From Bacteroides sp. (GTDB taxonomy: Bacteria; Bacteroidota; Bacteroidia; Bacteroidales; Bacteroidaceae): DNA of 64,000 nt. The position numbers were made by a program, and so were the translations under genes. Location: positions 62,001 to 126,000 of the forward strand of contig NZ_JAQVBV010000002.1 in NCBI RefSeq assembly GCF_028690125.1, in the 5' to 3' direction. Positions 19,526 through 28,792 of the stretch are shown piece after piece (within the stretch, counting starts at the first letter, position 1; every line of letters begins with the position of its first letter). Under the pieces are notes generated by a model. It had not been told where the DNA came from, searched no databases, and saw only the letters and a list, made by a program, of their open reading frames with translations.

Positions 19526-21868
19526 TCAGATTCCCCAATTCATATTAGGTTGATCGCCCATATATAGTTCCAGAGTTCCTCCTGTTGCAATATCAGTGAA
19601 ATCCAGATAACATTTATTATATTCTTTGCCGTTTAGTAGAGCTTTTTGTATATAGATATTATTTGCATTGTTATTGTGGGTGATTACCGTAAAGGTCTTT
19701 CCCTGATAATAATCAGGATCGAGACGGAATTCTACTTTACTGAAAACCGGACTTGTTATTTCCATCCGCGTATCACCCGGACAGGAAGGATGAATGCCGG
19801 AAGCCGACAAAATATACCAAGCTGACATTTGACCTACATCTTCGTTACCAACAATACCTTCTACTTTATTGGCATAAGCCTTCTCGCAAGTATAACGTGT
19901 CCACTTTTGTGTAAGCCAAGGCACATTAAGCCGATTGAAAAGAAAAGGAACAAAATGAACCGGCTCATTCGCATGATTAAAATACTTGTTCCAAAGCATA
20001 TTGGACGGTGTCTTATTAAAGAAATCAGTCAGATCAGCAATTACCTTGTCTCTTCCTCCCATCAATTCGACCATTCCCTGAACATCATGCGGCACAAACC
20101 AACCTTGCTGATAGGCATTTGCCTCGATACAACCATACCATTCTTTAGTACGCGCATCTTCCGGCCATGCCACCCATGTACCGTCTGCATTACGCGGACG
20201 GAACCATCCTTTCTCTTTATCAAAGACATTATGATAAGCTTGTCCTTTTTCATGAAAACGTTTGGAATCTTCTTCTTTTCCCAAAGCTTTAGCCAATTGA
20301 GAAACACACCAGTCAGTATAAGCATATTCCAAAGTATGTGAGATACTCAATGATTCAGGAGAATAGCCTAACAAATCATTCCCAAATTTACGCGAAGTAT
20401 TGACTGCATATTGATAAGCTTTTTCTGCGTCATAAGTTCGGATTCCTTTTAAATAAGCGTCAGCCAATACAGACAGTGCAGGATTTCCCAACATACAGCC
20501 GGAATATGAATTCAGAAACTCCCAACGCTCATAATATTCACGCCCGCTCTGATCTGCCATCGTTATCAATGAATTCAACTGATCACTTACCAGACGAGGG
20601 TTAATAATTGTTTGCAAAGGGAATTGACTGCGGAATACATCCCAACCGCTAAATATGGTACGCTTGGTAAACTTACCGTCACTCGTATATACCTTCTTAT
20701 CTCCGCCAACATAGCGTCCGTCTACATCCGTATAGATACGGGGGTCTATCATTGTATGATACAGAGCTGTATAGAAAACGGCTTTCTCATCTTCGGTTCC
20801 ACCGGATATCTTTATGCGGCTAAGTTCTTTATTCCACAAAACATCTGCTTCCCGTCGCACTTGTTCAAAATTTTTAGAAGCTATTTCCTGCTTGAAGTTA
20901 TTGGCAGCACCTTCCATATCGACAAAAGAAATACCTACTTTCAATTCTACGTTTTCCCCTTCTTTAGTGGGAAATTCAGTAAAGAATCCAAGGTGCTTAC
21001 CTTCCAATTCTTTTTTATCACGGATCACGGGAGATTCGGATACGCGAGTAAGATAAGGGATGCTTACCACTTCGTCGCGTTTACGTACCCAGTCATCGGG
21101 TATATCGGCACTCCAAAAGCCGTAATTGCTGATAGGCTTATCGAACCGAGCATAATAGTAAACAGTATAATCGGCATTTCCTTCGCCGTTTCCCCATCCA
21201 CCACCGTCAGGCGTACACTTCATCCAACCTTGAATGGTATAATCATCTACTACTTTAATATATTGAGCAATAGATGTCCCCCCTACTCTACGCGCCAAAT
21301 CAATTTGTATGCGTGATTGTTCGTTAGCAGGAAAAGTAAACCGTAAAATCCCGCAATGAGGAGTTGCACTACTCTCCGCTTTTATTTTATAATCTGTCAG
21401 TTCGACAGAATAGTATCCGGCTTTAGCTGTTTCTGTAGCTTTATTATAAGCAGAACGATAGCCTTTAATACTACCATCTTCTTTACCCGCTATTTTCTGT
21501 AATTCACCGGTTGTCGGCATCACAAGAAAATTACCCAGATCACCGCCCCAGCCAACTCCACTCATCTGTGTAAAGGCGAATCCTTCAATCGTTTTATGTT
21601 CATCACTATATCCTGATCCATTATCACCACCAGTTATTGTGTTGGGACTAACCTGAACCATCCCATAAGGAGTGGTAACACCTGGAAAAGTCTTACCTAA
21701 TCCATGATAAACACCCGCAGCTCCAACACTAGTACTGGCTCCAATAAATGGATTCACATAGTCAGTAGGAGTAAAATCAGTTGTCACCTTATTTACAGAC
21801 GAACATGATATCATCCATAGAAAGGAGCAAGCGACCAGAAGATTTGTAGTAATTTTACACATACACAC
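19526..21868 (-). CDS. GH92 alpha-mannosidase lipoprotein
   Basis: This 780-residue protein has lipobox MISC (Cys22). The GH92 N-domain starts right after it (DYVNPFIGASTSVGAAGVYH, FPGVTTPYGMVQVSPNT). The catalytic-domain hallmark is present at the C-terminal side: GNEDVGQMSAWYILSASGIH from residue 674, with E676 and D677. These enzymes are calcium-dependent, inverting exo-alpha-mannosidases. Which linkage (1,2, 1,3, 1,4 or 1,6) this member cuts cannot be decided by eye. It follows GH38 by 27 bp and precedes GH2 by 48 bp. Translation could start two codons downstream at the second Met. Inferred role: trimming mannose from N-glycan or mannan fragments in the periplasm or at the outer membrane. 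Confidence 0.96.
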   Translation of the reverse strand: MCMCKITTNLLVACSFLWMISCSSVNKVTTDFTPTDYVNPFIGASTSVGAAGVYHGLGKTFPGVTTPYGMVQVSPNTITGGDNGSGYSDEHKTIEGFAFTQMSGVGWGGDLGNFLVMPTTGELQKIAGKEDGSIKGYRSAYNKATETAKAGYYSVELTDYKIKAESSATPHCGILRFTFPANEQSRIQIDLARRVGGTSIAQYIKVVDDYTIQGWMKCTPDGGGWGNGEGNADYTVYYYARFDKPISNYGFWSADIPDDWVRKRDEVVSIPYLTRVSESPVIRDKKELEGKHLGFFTEFPTKEGENVELKVGISFVDMEGAANNFKQEIASKNFEQVRREADVLWNKELSRIKISGGTEDEKAVFYTALYHTMIDPRIYTDVDGRYVGGDKKVYTSDGKFTKRTIFSGWDVFRSQFPLQTIINPRLVSDQLNSLITMADQSGREYYERWEFLNSYSGCMLGNPALSVLADAYLKGIRTYDAEKAYQYAVNTSRKFGNDLLGYSPESLSISHTLEYAYTDWCVSQLAKALGKEEDSKRFHEKGQAYHNVFDKEKGWFRPRNADGTWVAWPEDARTKEWYGCIEANAYQQGWFVPHDVQGMVELMGGRDKVIADLTDFFNKTPSNMLWNKYFNHANEPVHFVPFLFNRLNVPWLTQKWTRYTCEKAYANKVEGIVGNEDVGQMSAWYILSASGIHPSCPGDTRMEITSPVFSKVEFRLDPDYYQGKTFTVITHNNNANNIYIQKALLNGKEYNKCYLDFTDIATGGTLELYMGDQPNMNWGI

Positions 21869-21895
21869 AATTACGATTTTCTATATTTCAAATAT

Positions 21896-24457
21896 TTAAT
21901 TTATGCTCAAAAAGAAAGTCCTGATACCAAAGCGAGGCATTGAAACACTGATTTCGGATTTCCCGTTGCGTGTACTTATCTTCTTTCTTTCAATACATCT
22001 TCCATTCAAATCGACTTCTTCAACACCGGATAATGGCATAGTAAATGTGATTTTCCGAGAAGCATTATCGCCTTCCGCATTAAACAGACGCATCATTATC
22101 TTTCCATTTTGTAGGTTAGCAGCACTTAATTGATAACCGGTATCCTGTAAATCAATGAAAGTTTTCGATTCCAAATTTGCGGAAGAATGAAAAGCGGATA
22201 ACAACGGCTCATTCCAACAGTCACTATTAGCAGAGATCGAGGCTTCATCCCATTTTCCGCGATGAGGAATAATGGCATAGTTGATTTTCATAGGTTGGGT
22301 AATCTTATAATCAGGTCCCCAAAGCCCCCCACCGGAATATTGCGCAGTCAATCCTAACGGGTAATCTTCTCCGTAAGAATATGAGGTGGTATGATCTGAT
22401 AATAACGCCAACGCATAATCTCCTTTCTGCTCTGCCAGATCTACCCAATTAAGAATGATATTGTGCTTGATCTGGTCCCAGGAATTAAAGAAAGTGTTGT
22501 CCAACTTGCTTTCACAAACGTCAAACGGAGCATTCTTATAGACACGGGGAGAGTGAAGGTCTACCGGAAATAATACGCTTAGTTTAAACCGGTCATCACA
22601 ATAAGCCCTGCGATTATCACGCCAGCTCTTTTCTTCGTACTCTCCGATACCTACGTTCTTCTTCCAATGAACGGTAAGATCAAAGTCAATCCGTTTTTGT
22701 CCACGAACAAGAGTAATGATCTGCGTAAAAGGATGTGTGGCGATTTCACCCTCTACCTGTAGTTTAGTTTCGTAATCATTATCACTCAATATAGTCATCC
22801 GGGCAGGAGCTTCCGTAGAAGAATGGAATTTACCTTCTTCATAAAAATATCCCCTCAATTCACCTAATGAATATTCTCCTTTACCTTTGGCAAACTCTTT
22901 ATTCCCTTCTTTCTTATCAATCAAACTTTTAATAATTCCTCCCTTCGATAAATCAAAAATGATCTTATACATATCATTTTCAACCACATATTCCTGTCCG
23001 TCTACTTTTCTATCTCCTTTATTTCCTGAAAACATTCTTTTACCGGATTTGTTTTTCCGAACACGATAGGTGGAGTAACCGAAGGGAGGAACTTTTGCCA
23101 TAAATAACAATTTTACTTCATCTCCTTCTCTTTCTAAAGAGTAACCTATTGATTTCTTTTTCCAATTACAAATTTCTAAATCCGAACCTGTATATTCACG
23201 AGGTAGTACGATACTTACCATTTCATTTCTGGGGGTACCGAGAGTGTTGTAAACTCGTATATAACCTTCGTCAGAAACAATCTTTTTATCCTGAATCTGC
23301 ACCTTTTCATAACTCTGCATAGCCGCCGCTGTTATTCCGTCTGCAATTCCATTCGTACAGTCCGTCCAACGCTTAATTGCATCTGCCCATGTTCCCTTTT
23401 TGTCCAGCCCATTATAAGGTACAATCCATGAATCGTGGTGTTGAGAGAGCATCAAAGTACGCCATGCTTCATCCAAATCTGCTTGAATATAACTATACTT
23501 ATTGTCCAAATGAGCCATTACGGATACTTTTTCAGCCATTACAATTTTATTCTCTGATGTACGGACTTCCCGCGCTATTCTTTGCAGCACCTGGCTCCCC
23601 CACATCAGATTCACCCGCATATCTTCTTGCGAAAAATGCCAATTGTCATCGGTTTTACCCGTGGAGATATTTTCAATATAGTCTCTCCACCTTACATATA
23701 TAGAGTTATTTTTTGTATTGTCTCCGCTTCCTAGCCATGGACCATTCTTCCAACCTGCATCCTGATAGCACATACCTACCGGATGCTTGATCCCGGCATC
23801 TCTACAATCTTTTAAATAAGAGATCTCGTTACACCAGGCAGTCGTCTGCCAGGTAGAATTCTCTTCCAGTTTCTCACAGGCATATCGAGGAACGGTCAGT
23901 ATGGAGGTTCCATCTTGGCCAACCCAGTTTACTAGTTCTCCACCATAAGCACTAGTATATCCTCCCCAACAAGTATTCGGACATTTTAATACTGCATACT
24001 TAAAGCCAAACTGCTTAAGTATCTGAGGCAAGCAGCTTGTGAAACAAGGTTCTTCCACCGAATAAGTAACAAAATCGACTTCCGGAAAATGCTTGTTTAT
24101 CTTGTTAATACCATATTGAAACTGTCGTATTATGCTTTCTCCGGATATATTGTAGCAATAGGGTTGCGCATAAGTGGGATTGGTAAACTCCACCTGTTTA
24201 CTTGTAGCTATATGTTTAAAACGAGCATATGCCTCAGGAGTCCTTACCTGCACCGTATCCCAGGTTTCAGGTTCTATCTCCAAGCCTATTCTCCATTCCG
24301 GATGACGGGATAATTGATCGACTATAAATTGCGTCTTCCATTCTACAGGATAATGACCATAAATTCCCCCATGATATCCATCCGCAAAATAAACTTGCTG
24401 TGAATGAACATAGGTACAAAACAATCCTGCTAATAATATAATATAAAACTTGTTCAT
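21896..24457 (-). CDS. GH38-like alpha-mannosidase, divergent active-site motif
   Basis: This 853-residue exported protein has a signal peptide ending VHSQ (about residue 20). The fold is recognisable as the GH38 N-terminal barrel (FADGYHGGIYGHYPVEWKTQ, IGLEIEPETWD, YAQPYCYNISGESIIRQFQY), followed by the beta-rich GH38 C-terminal region. The segment that carries the nucleophile in classical GH38 (xxDxFGHSxxLP) reads YSVEEPCFTSCLPQIL (residues 132-147), with Glu-Pro where Asp is expected. I recall this variant in other Bacteroidota GH38 proteins, so it may define a subgroup rather than an inactivated copy. It starts 15 bp after the 74-residue gene and 27 bp before GH92. Call as alpha-mannosidase family is firm; activity is not. 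Confidence 0.85.
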   Translation of the reverse strand: MNKFYIILLAGLFCTYVHSQQVYFADGYHGGIYGHYPVEWKTQFIVDQLSRHPEWRIGLEIEPETWDTVQVRTPEAYARFKHIATSKQVEFTNPTYAQPYCYNISGESIIRQFQYGINKINKHFPEVDFVTYSVEEPCFTSCLPQILKQFGFKYAVLKCPNTCWGGYTSAYGGELVNWVGQDGTSILTVPRYACEKLEENSTWQTTAWCNEISYLKDCRDAGIKHPVGMCYQDAGWKNGPWLGSGDNTKNNSIYVRWRDYIENISTGKTDDNWHFSQEDMRVNLMWGSQVLQRIAREVRTSENKIVMAEKVSVMAHLDNKYSYIQADLDEAWRTLMLSQHHDSWIVPYNGLDKKGTWADAIKRWTDCTNGIADGITAAAMQSYEKVQIQDKKIVSDEGYIRVYNTLGTPRNEMVSIVLPREYTGSDLEICNWKKKSIGYSLEREGDEVKLLFMAKVPPFGYSTYRVRKNKSGKRMFSGNKGDRKVDGQEYVVENDMYKIIFDLSKGGIIKSLIDKKEGNKEFAKGKGEYSLGELRGYFYEEGKFHSSTEAPARMTILSDNDYETKLQVEGEIATHPFTQIITLVRGQKRIDFDLTVHWKKNVGIGEYEEKSWRDNRRAYCDDRFKLSVLFPVDLHSPRVYKNAPFDVCESKLDNTFFNSWDQIKHNIILNWVDLAEQKGDYALALLSDHTTSYSYGEDYPLGLTAQYSGGGLWGPDYKITQPMKINYAIIPHRGKWDEASISANSDCWNEPLLSAFHSSANLESKTFIDLQDTGYQLSAANLQNGKIMMRLFNAEGDNASRKITFTMPLSGVEEVDLNGRCIERKKISTRNGKSEISVSMPRFGIRTFFLSIN

Positions 24458-24472
24458 GGTATTTTAATCAGG

Positions 24473-24697
24473 CTATGTATTTCTGCGTTCCTCTTTATCA
24501 CGCATAAATTCAGATAATTTTCGCTGAGCAAGTTCTTCATCACCTTCCAAAAGTATCCAATCTAAGAGTGACACCATATTCTGATTCTTAAGAAACTCTT
24601 CTCGCAATTCTTCATTCCCATTAATCTCAGATAACATTGCTTGCTTCTCTTCAAGAGAAAGCTCATCTGTGAAATATTTAGTTAGATCCATTCCCAT
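24473..24697 (-). CDS. 74-residue protein, probable mini anti-sigma factor
   Basis: This small acidic, all-helical soluble protein (MGMDLTKYFTDELSLEEKQA at its start) lies between the ECF sigma gene and GH38. It has no signal peptide, no membrane segment and no FecR domain. Its sequence, a short helix bundle with EKQAMLSEINGNEELREEFLK, resembles the cytoplasmic N-terminal sigma-binding part of Bacteroidota FecR-type anti-sigma factors. The gene follows the sigma gene by 77 bp and precedes GH38 by 15 bp, so it is in the same transcript. Inferred role: soluble anti-sigma factor or co-regulator for the upstream sigma factor. A truncated FecR remnant is the other explanation, but no FecR-like sequence follows it. 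Confidence 0.6.
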   Translation of the reverse strand: MGMDLTKYFTDELSLEEKQAMLSEINGNEELREEFLKNQNMVSLLDWILLEGDEELAQRKLSEFMRDKEERRNT

Positions 24698-24774
24698 TCT
24701 TAATCTTCCTTTTTATCAAAGAACGATTATCACAGGAAATACCCCTAAAAACAACTAATAATTTTCCAAAAAAA

Positions 24775-25299
24775 TTATGCGGCAAGACATATTCTCAGTT
24801 TTCCCCTTAACTTTTTCAACGCTATACTCATCTGGCACTCAACCGTATTTACCGAAATACCCAGACGTTCGGAGATTTCCCGATATTTTAATCCTTCCAC
24901 ACGGCTCAACATAAATATATCACGGCATCGTTTCGGCAAACTATTAACTGCCTTACGAACTAAAACTTCGGTTTCATTGCTCTCTGAAATATTGCATACA
25001 TCGAAACGATCTAAAGATTGCAATTTCAAATTTAGTTCTATTTCAAAAGAAGTTTGTATATGTTCAATGTACCTCTGTTCAAAGGCTTTGTGTTTCAAGT
25101 GATCCAGACATCTGTTTCTCACAAGTCTGAAAAGATAAGCATTCATGTTTTCTATAAGATCTATTGAACCTCGTTTCTCCCACATATCAGTAAAGACATC
25201 TTGAGTTATATTTTCTGCATCTTCTTCCAAGATCACATATTCTCTTGCAAACCGAACCAGTTTAGAATAATAAGTAATATACATTTCAGAAAATTCCAT
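24775..25299 (-). CDS. RNA polymerase ECF-type sigma factor
   Basis: This 174-residue sigma-70 family ECF factor has region 2 at about residues 1-75 (YYSKLVRFAREYV, AENITQDVFTDMWEKR, AYLFRLVRNRCLDHLKHK). Region 4 lies at about 110-170 with its helix-turn-helix LKYREISERLGISVNTVECQ. Length and layout match the Bacteroidota SigL/FecI-like group. It heads the run sigma - 74-aa protein - GH38 - GH92 - GH2, so it probably drives its own operon and perhaps others. There is no full FecR anti-sigma gene next to it and no SusC with a signalling extension nearby, so the inducing signal is unclear. An exact -7 element lies 50 bp upstream. Confidence 0.93.
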   Translation of the reverse strand: MEFSEMYITYYSKLVRFAREYVILEEDAENITQDVFTDMWEKRGSIDLIENMNAYLFRLVRNRCLDHLKHKAFEQRYIEHIQTSFEIELNLKLQSLDRFDVCNISESNETEVLVRKAVNSLPKRCRDIFMLSRVEGLKYREISERLGISVNTVECQMSIALKKLRGKLRICLAA

Positions 25300-25349
25300 A
25301 TTTGTTTTTCATTTAGATTAAGCACTCAATTACCAAAAATCTTATGCTG

Positions 25350-25357
25350 CAAATATA
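25350..25357 (-). promoter_or_regulatory. -7 element of the ECF sigma operon
   Basis: The minus strand reads TATATTTG, an exact match to the Bacteroides -7 consensus TAnnTTTG, about 50 bp upstream of the sigma gene. No clear TTTG -33 box was seen at the usual spacing. The octamer GCATAAGA occurs on both sides (25340-25347 and 25377-25384). Confidence 0.6.
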
Positions 25358-25497
25358 GAAATGGAAAAAGCATATTTCTTATGCGTGGTAGGCTTTAAAG
25401 TAGATGATTTTACATCTTCATATTACTTAAACATTTATTAAACAGATAAATACATAAAATCATTTAAAACAGTTTGGTAAACTAGATAGAATTACTT

Positions 25498-27096
25498 TTA
25501 AGACAGAGAACCTAGCTTTTTGACCTCTTCTTCGAAATGATTTCCTTCAAGAATAGACATTCTCTTCACCTTGCTCTTATAATTATAAATCGTCTGGACA
25601 GAATAATGCAGAAACACAGCAATCTGTGCGACGTCTGTAATTCCCAATCTCATCAAAGCAAAAATACGCAATTCAGTGTTCAATCGTTCTTTTTCCGGTT
25701 GATATTGTTCTTCCGGTATGAGAAGAGCATTAAATTCCTCAACAAAGTTTGGATACAACTTCAAAAAGGCCTTATCAAAATTAAGATATAGTTCTTCAAG
25801 CTCTTTTTCGAAAGGACGGGAAGAAGTTTTATGTAATTCATCAATCTGTCCGGTTTTTATTTTCCGATTGACATTCTTTCTATATTCATCAAGCTTATTT
25901 ATGTAAACGGCACATTGATTCATAAAGTACCCAATATACTTCTCCTTAATCAAGTTAGCCTCATCCAGATTTCTATTCAAATCGACCAACTCCTCATTCA
26001 TCGCTTTAAGATTCTTTCTAGCTTTTGAAACTGCCTTCGTCTGTTTATAAGTGAAATATAGAGTGATGGCAAGAGCAACTGCAAACAAACTGACCAATAA
26101 AATATAAAAACGAAGATTTTGTTTCTGTTGTTCCAACCGATATAGATAAGTATTCTCTATAATAGGATGAATACGGGCAATCACAGTATTCTTAAAACGG
26201 GAATTATAGAAAATAGCATCATCTAAAGCTACTTTTATATAATTGTAAGCTCTATTTATATCTCCTTTATGATAAAGTTTTACCGCCAAACTTAATAATG
26301 CCTCATTCTCCTTTACAGCCAATTTTGTATCTGTTATGGCAGCTAAAATCAAATACTTCTCTTCCACATCAAGATTACCAATTAATCGGTTGGCACTTGA
26401 AAGCCCCATAGACATCATTGCATATCCATGAGTATCCGGTTTTTCTTTATCATAAATTCTGGTTAATATTGGAATGGCTTCTTTCACATGTCCGCTCTCT
26501 TGAAGTTTTATAGCCTTTTCCTTCAAATATTCATCTGATTTTTCATACAGGATACTCATTACTGTATCTCTGTATGCTTCCTTCTTTGCTATATATTCAT
26601 TTGAAAACCTTTCGTCATCAGTATATTTAATCAGGTTTTCATAATACCGGATACTATTCCAGCAATACATAGCTTTCAAATAATCGGGTAGATTATTACA
26701 TTGAATTGATTTATAAATATCATTCGCCTGAACAAAAAGTCCGGATAAAGAGTAAACAAAAGCTAACTGAAGCCTGCTTTCCAACCAATGCTCTTTGTCT
26801 CCAAGACTCTTAGCTATTTCTAAATTCTCCTGTATGTATTGTTCAGCAGAATCGCAAACAAACGTACCATAATGCTGAATAATTTCGGCATTCAAACGAT
26901 ACATATCTACTAAAGTTCCTTGCTGAGTTTTCTTTAATTTCAAATCTTTTATGACAGCCTTTTTTTTATCGGTATAAATCTGACGATCGGATATTACTTT
27001 ATCTAAAACAGTCAATAATGAATCATTCTCATTACCAGCATAGAGACGAAAAAAAGGAGTTGTTAATAATATTATAAACCAAAGTGTGCATTTCAT
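25498..27096 (-). CDS. Membrane-bound TPR regulator (DUF6377-type)
   Basis: I start this protein at the ATG at 27096 (532 residues), which gives a clean signal peptide MKCTLWFIILLTTPFFRLYA; the track start at 27150 adds 18 residues before it. The N-terminal 310 residues are TPR-like helical repeats predicted to be periplasmic. One membrane segment follows at about 329-350 (FYILLVSLFAVALAITLYF). After it come a coiled coil and a cytoplasmic C-terminal domain ending in a helix-turn-helix-like stretch (ITDVAQIAVFLHYSVQTIYN). This layout matches the DUF6377 family, which I understand as one-protein signal-to-transcription regulators of glycan loci in Bacteroides. It lies upstream of the sigma/mannosidase operon on the same strand, 198 bp away, and may control it (inference). 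Confidence 0.82.
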   Translation of the reverse strand: MKCTLWFIILLTTPFFRLYAGNENDSLLTVLDKVISDRQIYTDKKKAVIKDLKLKKTQQGTLVDMYRLNAEIIQHYGTFVCDSAEQYIQENLEIAKSLGDKEHWLESRLQLAFVYSLSGLFVQANDIYKSIQCNNLPDYLKAMYCWNSIRYYENLIKYTDDERFSNEYIAKKEAYRDTVMSILYEKSDEYLKEKAIKLQESGHVKEAIPILTRIYDKEKPDTHGYAMMSMGLSSANRLIGNLDVEEKYLILAAITDTKLAVKENEALLSLAVKLYHKGDINRAYNYIKVALDDAIFYNSRFKNTVIARIHPIIENTYLYRLEQQKQNLRFYILLVSLFAVALAITLYFTYKQTKAVSKARKNLKAMNEELVDLNRNLDEANLIKEKYIGYFMNQCAVYINKLDEYRKNVNRKIKTGQIDELHKTSSRPFEKELEELYLNFDKAFLKLYPNFVEEFNALLIPEEQYQPEKERLNTELRIFALMRLGITDVAQIAVFLHYSVQTIYNYKSKVKRMSILEGNHFEEEVKKLGSLS

Positions 27097-27302
27097 ACCA
27101 TATAATCTTAATATTGCAAAAAAATATATTTTCTTTGGGTATTCAATCAAAAAGAGCGTAAATCATTGCTTTTATTACATTCTTTAACTATTACTAAAAA
27201 TATCTTTATATAATAAGAATATATATTTCCAGCAACCATAAGCTAGGGAAAAGTATATTTCGCCACAAGGTACGTTAAAAAAAACTTTTTTGTAACATGG
27301 AG

Positions 27303-27336
27303 TTTGCAAAAAGTCTGAATATTAATTCTATATTTG
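27303..27336 (+). promoter_or_regulatory. Bacteroides-type promoter, -33 TTTG and -7 TATATTTG
   Basis: TTTG at 27303-27306 and TATATTTG at 27329-27336 match the -33 and -7 elements with 22 bp between them, slightly more than usual. The next start codon is at 27356, giving a 5' leader of roughly 12-15 bases. This supports the 125-residue ORF as a real gene. Confidence 0.7.
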
Positions 27337-27355
27337 CGGTCATTATAAGAGAAAG

Positions 27356-27733
27356 ATGAAACAAAGCTTAAAATATGGATTACTCTTGGTACTAGCTTTG
27401 CTAATCCACTCTGTCGCCAACGAGAAAGTGGAAAATATGTGCAAAGCGCCCTTCCCGACTTACAGTCAGGAGGAGTGTTATTTATCCCAAGAGTCACCAG
27501 TTGAAAATGCACTTGGACGACTTTTTCATCTCTATTCTATCCAATCATGCGATATGAGCCATGTAGATGTGGTGCACATTCCGGCAGATAAAAGTATTTT
27601 ATTACCCATTACTTATCTCCGTGAACACCAAAAACAAGTAACCACATCTTTTTCTCATCTATCCTACATTCCAAACTATTTTTATGACCCTATAACTCAT
27701 TATATATATGGTCTGAGGAAAATTGTCATTTAG
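27356..27733 (+). CDS. Small hypothetical protein with signal-like N-terminus
   Basis: This 125-residue protein has a hydrophobic N-terminus (MKQSLKYGLLLVLALLIHSV) suggesting export or a single membrane anchor. I recognise no domain in the rest. It has four cysteines (in NMCKAPF, EECYLS and QSCDMS among others) that could form disulfides if periplasmic. The call rests on the good promoter directly upstream and the absence of any competing gene. It ends 115 bp before nuoA on the same strand. The overlapping minus-strand ORF 27243-27512 is rejected. Function unknown. Confidence 0.55.
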   Translation: MKQSLKYGLLLVLALLIHSVANEKVENMCKAPFPTYSQEECYLSQESPVENALGRLFHLYSIQSCDMSHVDVVHIPADKSILLPITYLREHQKQVTTSFSHLSYIPNYFYDPITHYIYGLRKIVI

Positions 27734-27848
27734 CAGACTACTTTTCACTTATTCGAATTTATCGTTCAGTTTATTTCTTATCCGGTGGGAATAAGAAGTT
27801 TATTGCTTATCTTTTATATAATATTCAATCTAAACAGCTATTGAAGTT

Positions 27849-28199
27849 ATGAATTTTACATTATTAGTTGTTGTTTTACTGACGGCGATTGCTTTTGTTG
27901 GTGTGGTTATAGCCCTTTCACGAGCTATCTCTCCCCGTTCGTATAACATACAAAAGTTCGAAGCCTATGAGTGTGGTATACCGACACGTGGTAAATCATG
28001 GATGCAATTCCGTGTAGGCTATTACTTGTTTGCCATCCTGTTCTTAATGTTCGACGTTGAAACAGCTCTCCTGTTTCCATGGGCAGTGGTCATGCACGAT
28101 TTAGGTCCACAAGGACTTGTCAGTATTCTTTTCTTCTTTATTATTTTGGTTCTGGGACTTGCGTATGCCTGGAGGAAAGGAGCTTTGGAATGGAAATAA
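27849..28199 (+). CDS. nuoA: NADH-quinone oxidoreductase subunit A
   Basis: This 116-residue subunit has three membrane helices. Family motifs are present: [19 protein letters not shown] in the first loop (with the conserved Cys) and [20 protein letters not shown] in TM2, which carries the acidic residues typical of NuoA. It is part of the membrane arm near the quinone site. It is the first gene of nuoA-B-CD-H-I-J-K-L-M-N. Its last 10 bases overlap nuoB. A weak -7-like TATCTTTT lies about 37 bp upstream; the operon may also be read from the promoter at 27303-27336. Confidence 0.97.
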   Translation: MNFTLLVVVLLTAIAFVGVVIALSRAISPRSYNIQKFEAYECGIPTRGKSWMQFRVGYYLFAILFLMFDVETALLFPWAVVMHDLGPQGLVSILFFFIILVLGLAYAWRKGALEWK

Positions 28200-28792
28200 C
28201 AAAAAAACCAAAAATAAAATCAATTCCTTATGAGGAGTTCATTGACAATGAATCATTGGAAAAACTGGTCCAAGAACTCAATGCAGGGGGAACAAACGTT
28301 GTTCTCGGAGTTTTGGATGACTTTATCAACTGGGGGCGCAGTAATTCACTTTGGCCGCTTACCTTTGCCACTAGTTGTTGCGGTATCGAATTTATGGCAT
28401 TGGGTGCTGCTCGTTATGATATGGCCCGGTTCGGGTTTGAAGTAGCACGTGCCAGTCCGCGTCAGGCAGACATGATCATGGTTTGTGGAACAATCACTAA
28501 CAAAATGGCTCCGGTATTAAAGCGTCTATATGATCAGATGCCCGATCCGAAATATGTGATTGCAGTAGGAGGCTGTGCCGTGAGTGGCGGACCTTTCAAA
28601 AAATCCTACCATGTAGTGAATGGAGTAGATAAAATTCTCCCAGTAGATGTATTTATCCCCGGATGCCCACCACGTCCCGAAGCTTTCTATTATGGAATGA
28701 TGCAGCTACAACGCAAAGTGAAAATAGAGAAATTCTTTGGTGGAACAAACAGAAAAGAGAAGAAACCTGATTACATAAAAAATGAGGAATGA
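28190..28792 (+). CDS. nuoB: NADH-quinone oxidoreductase subunit B (cluster N2)
   Basis: The track ORF begins at 28079, but residues 1-37 there lie inside nuoA in another frame. The true start is the ATG at 28190 ([11 protein letters not shown]), giving 200 residues and a 10-bp overlap with nuoA that suggests translational coupling. NuoB carries the terminal Fe-S cluster N2 next to the quinone. All four ligands are visible: C63 and C64 in [10 protein letters not shown]129 in [10 protein letters not shown], and C159 in [10 protein letters not shown]. The stop codon sits in the outer stem of a large hairpin. Confidence 0.97.
   Translation: MEITKKPKIKSIPYEEFIDNESLEKLVQELNAGGTNVVLGVLDDFINWGRSNSLWPLTFATSCCGIEFMALGAARYDMARFGFEVARASPRQADMIMVCGTITNKMAPVLKRLYDQMPDPKYVIAVGGCAVSGGPFKKSYHVVNGVDKILPVDVFIPGCPPRPEAFYYGMMQLQRKVKIEKFFGGTNRKEKKPDYIKNEE

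Noticed and set aside
25340-25384. Two TCTTATGC octamers around the sigma-factor -7 box as an operator
   Set aside because: Eight bases with 37-bp spacing is too little evidence to report as a site.
27243-27512. 89-residue minus-strand ORF
   Set aside because: It overlaps the promoter and the start of the better-supported plus-strand small gene at 27356.
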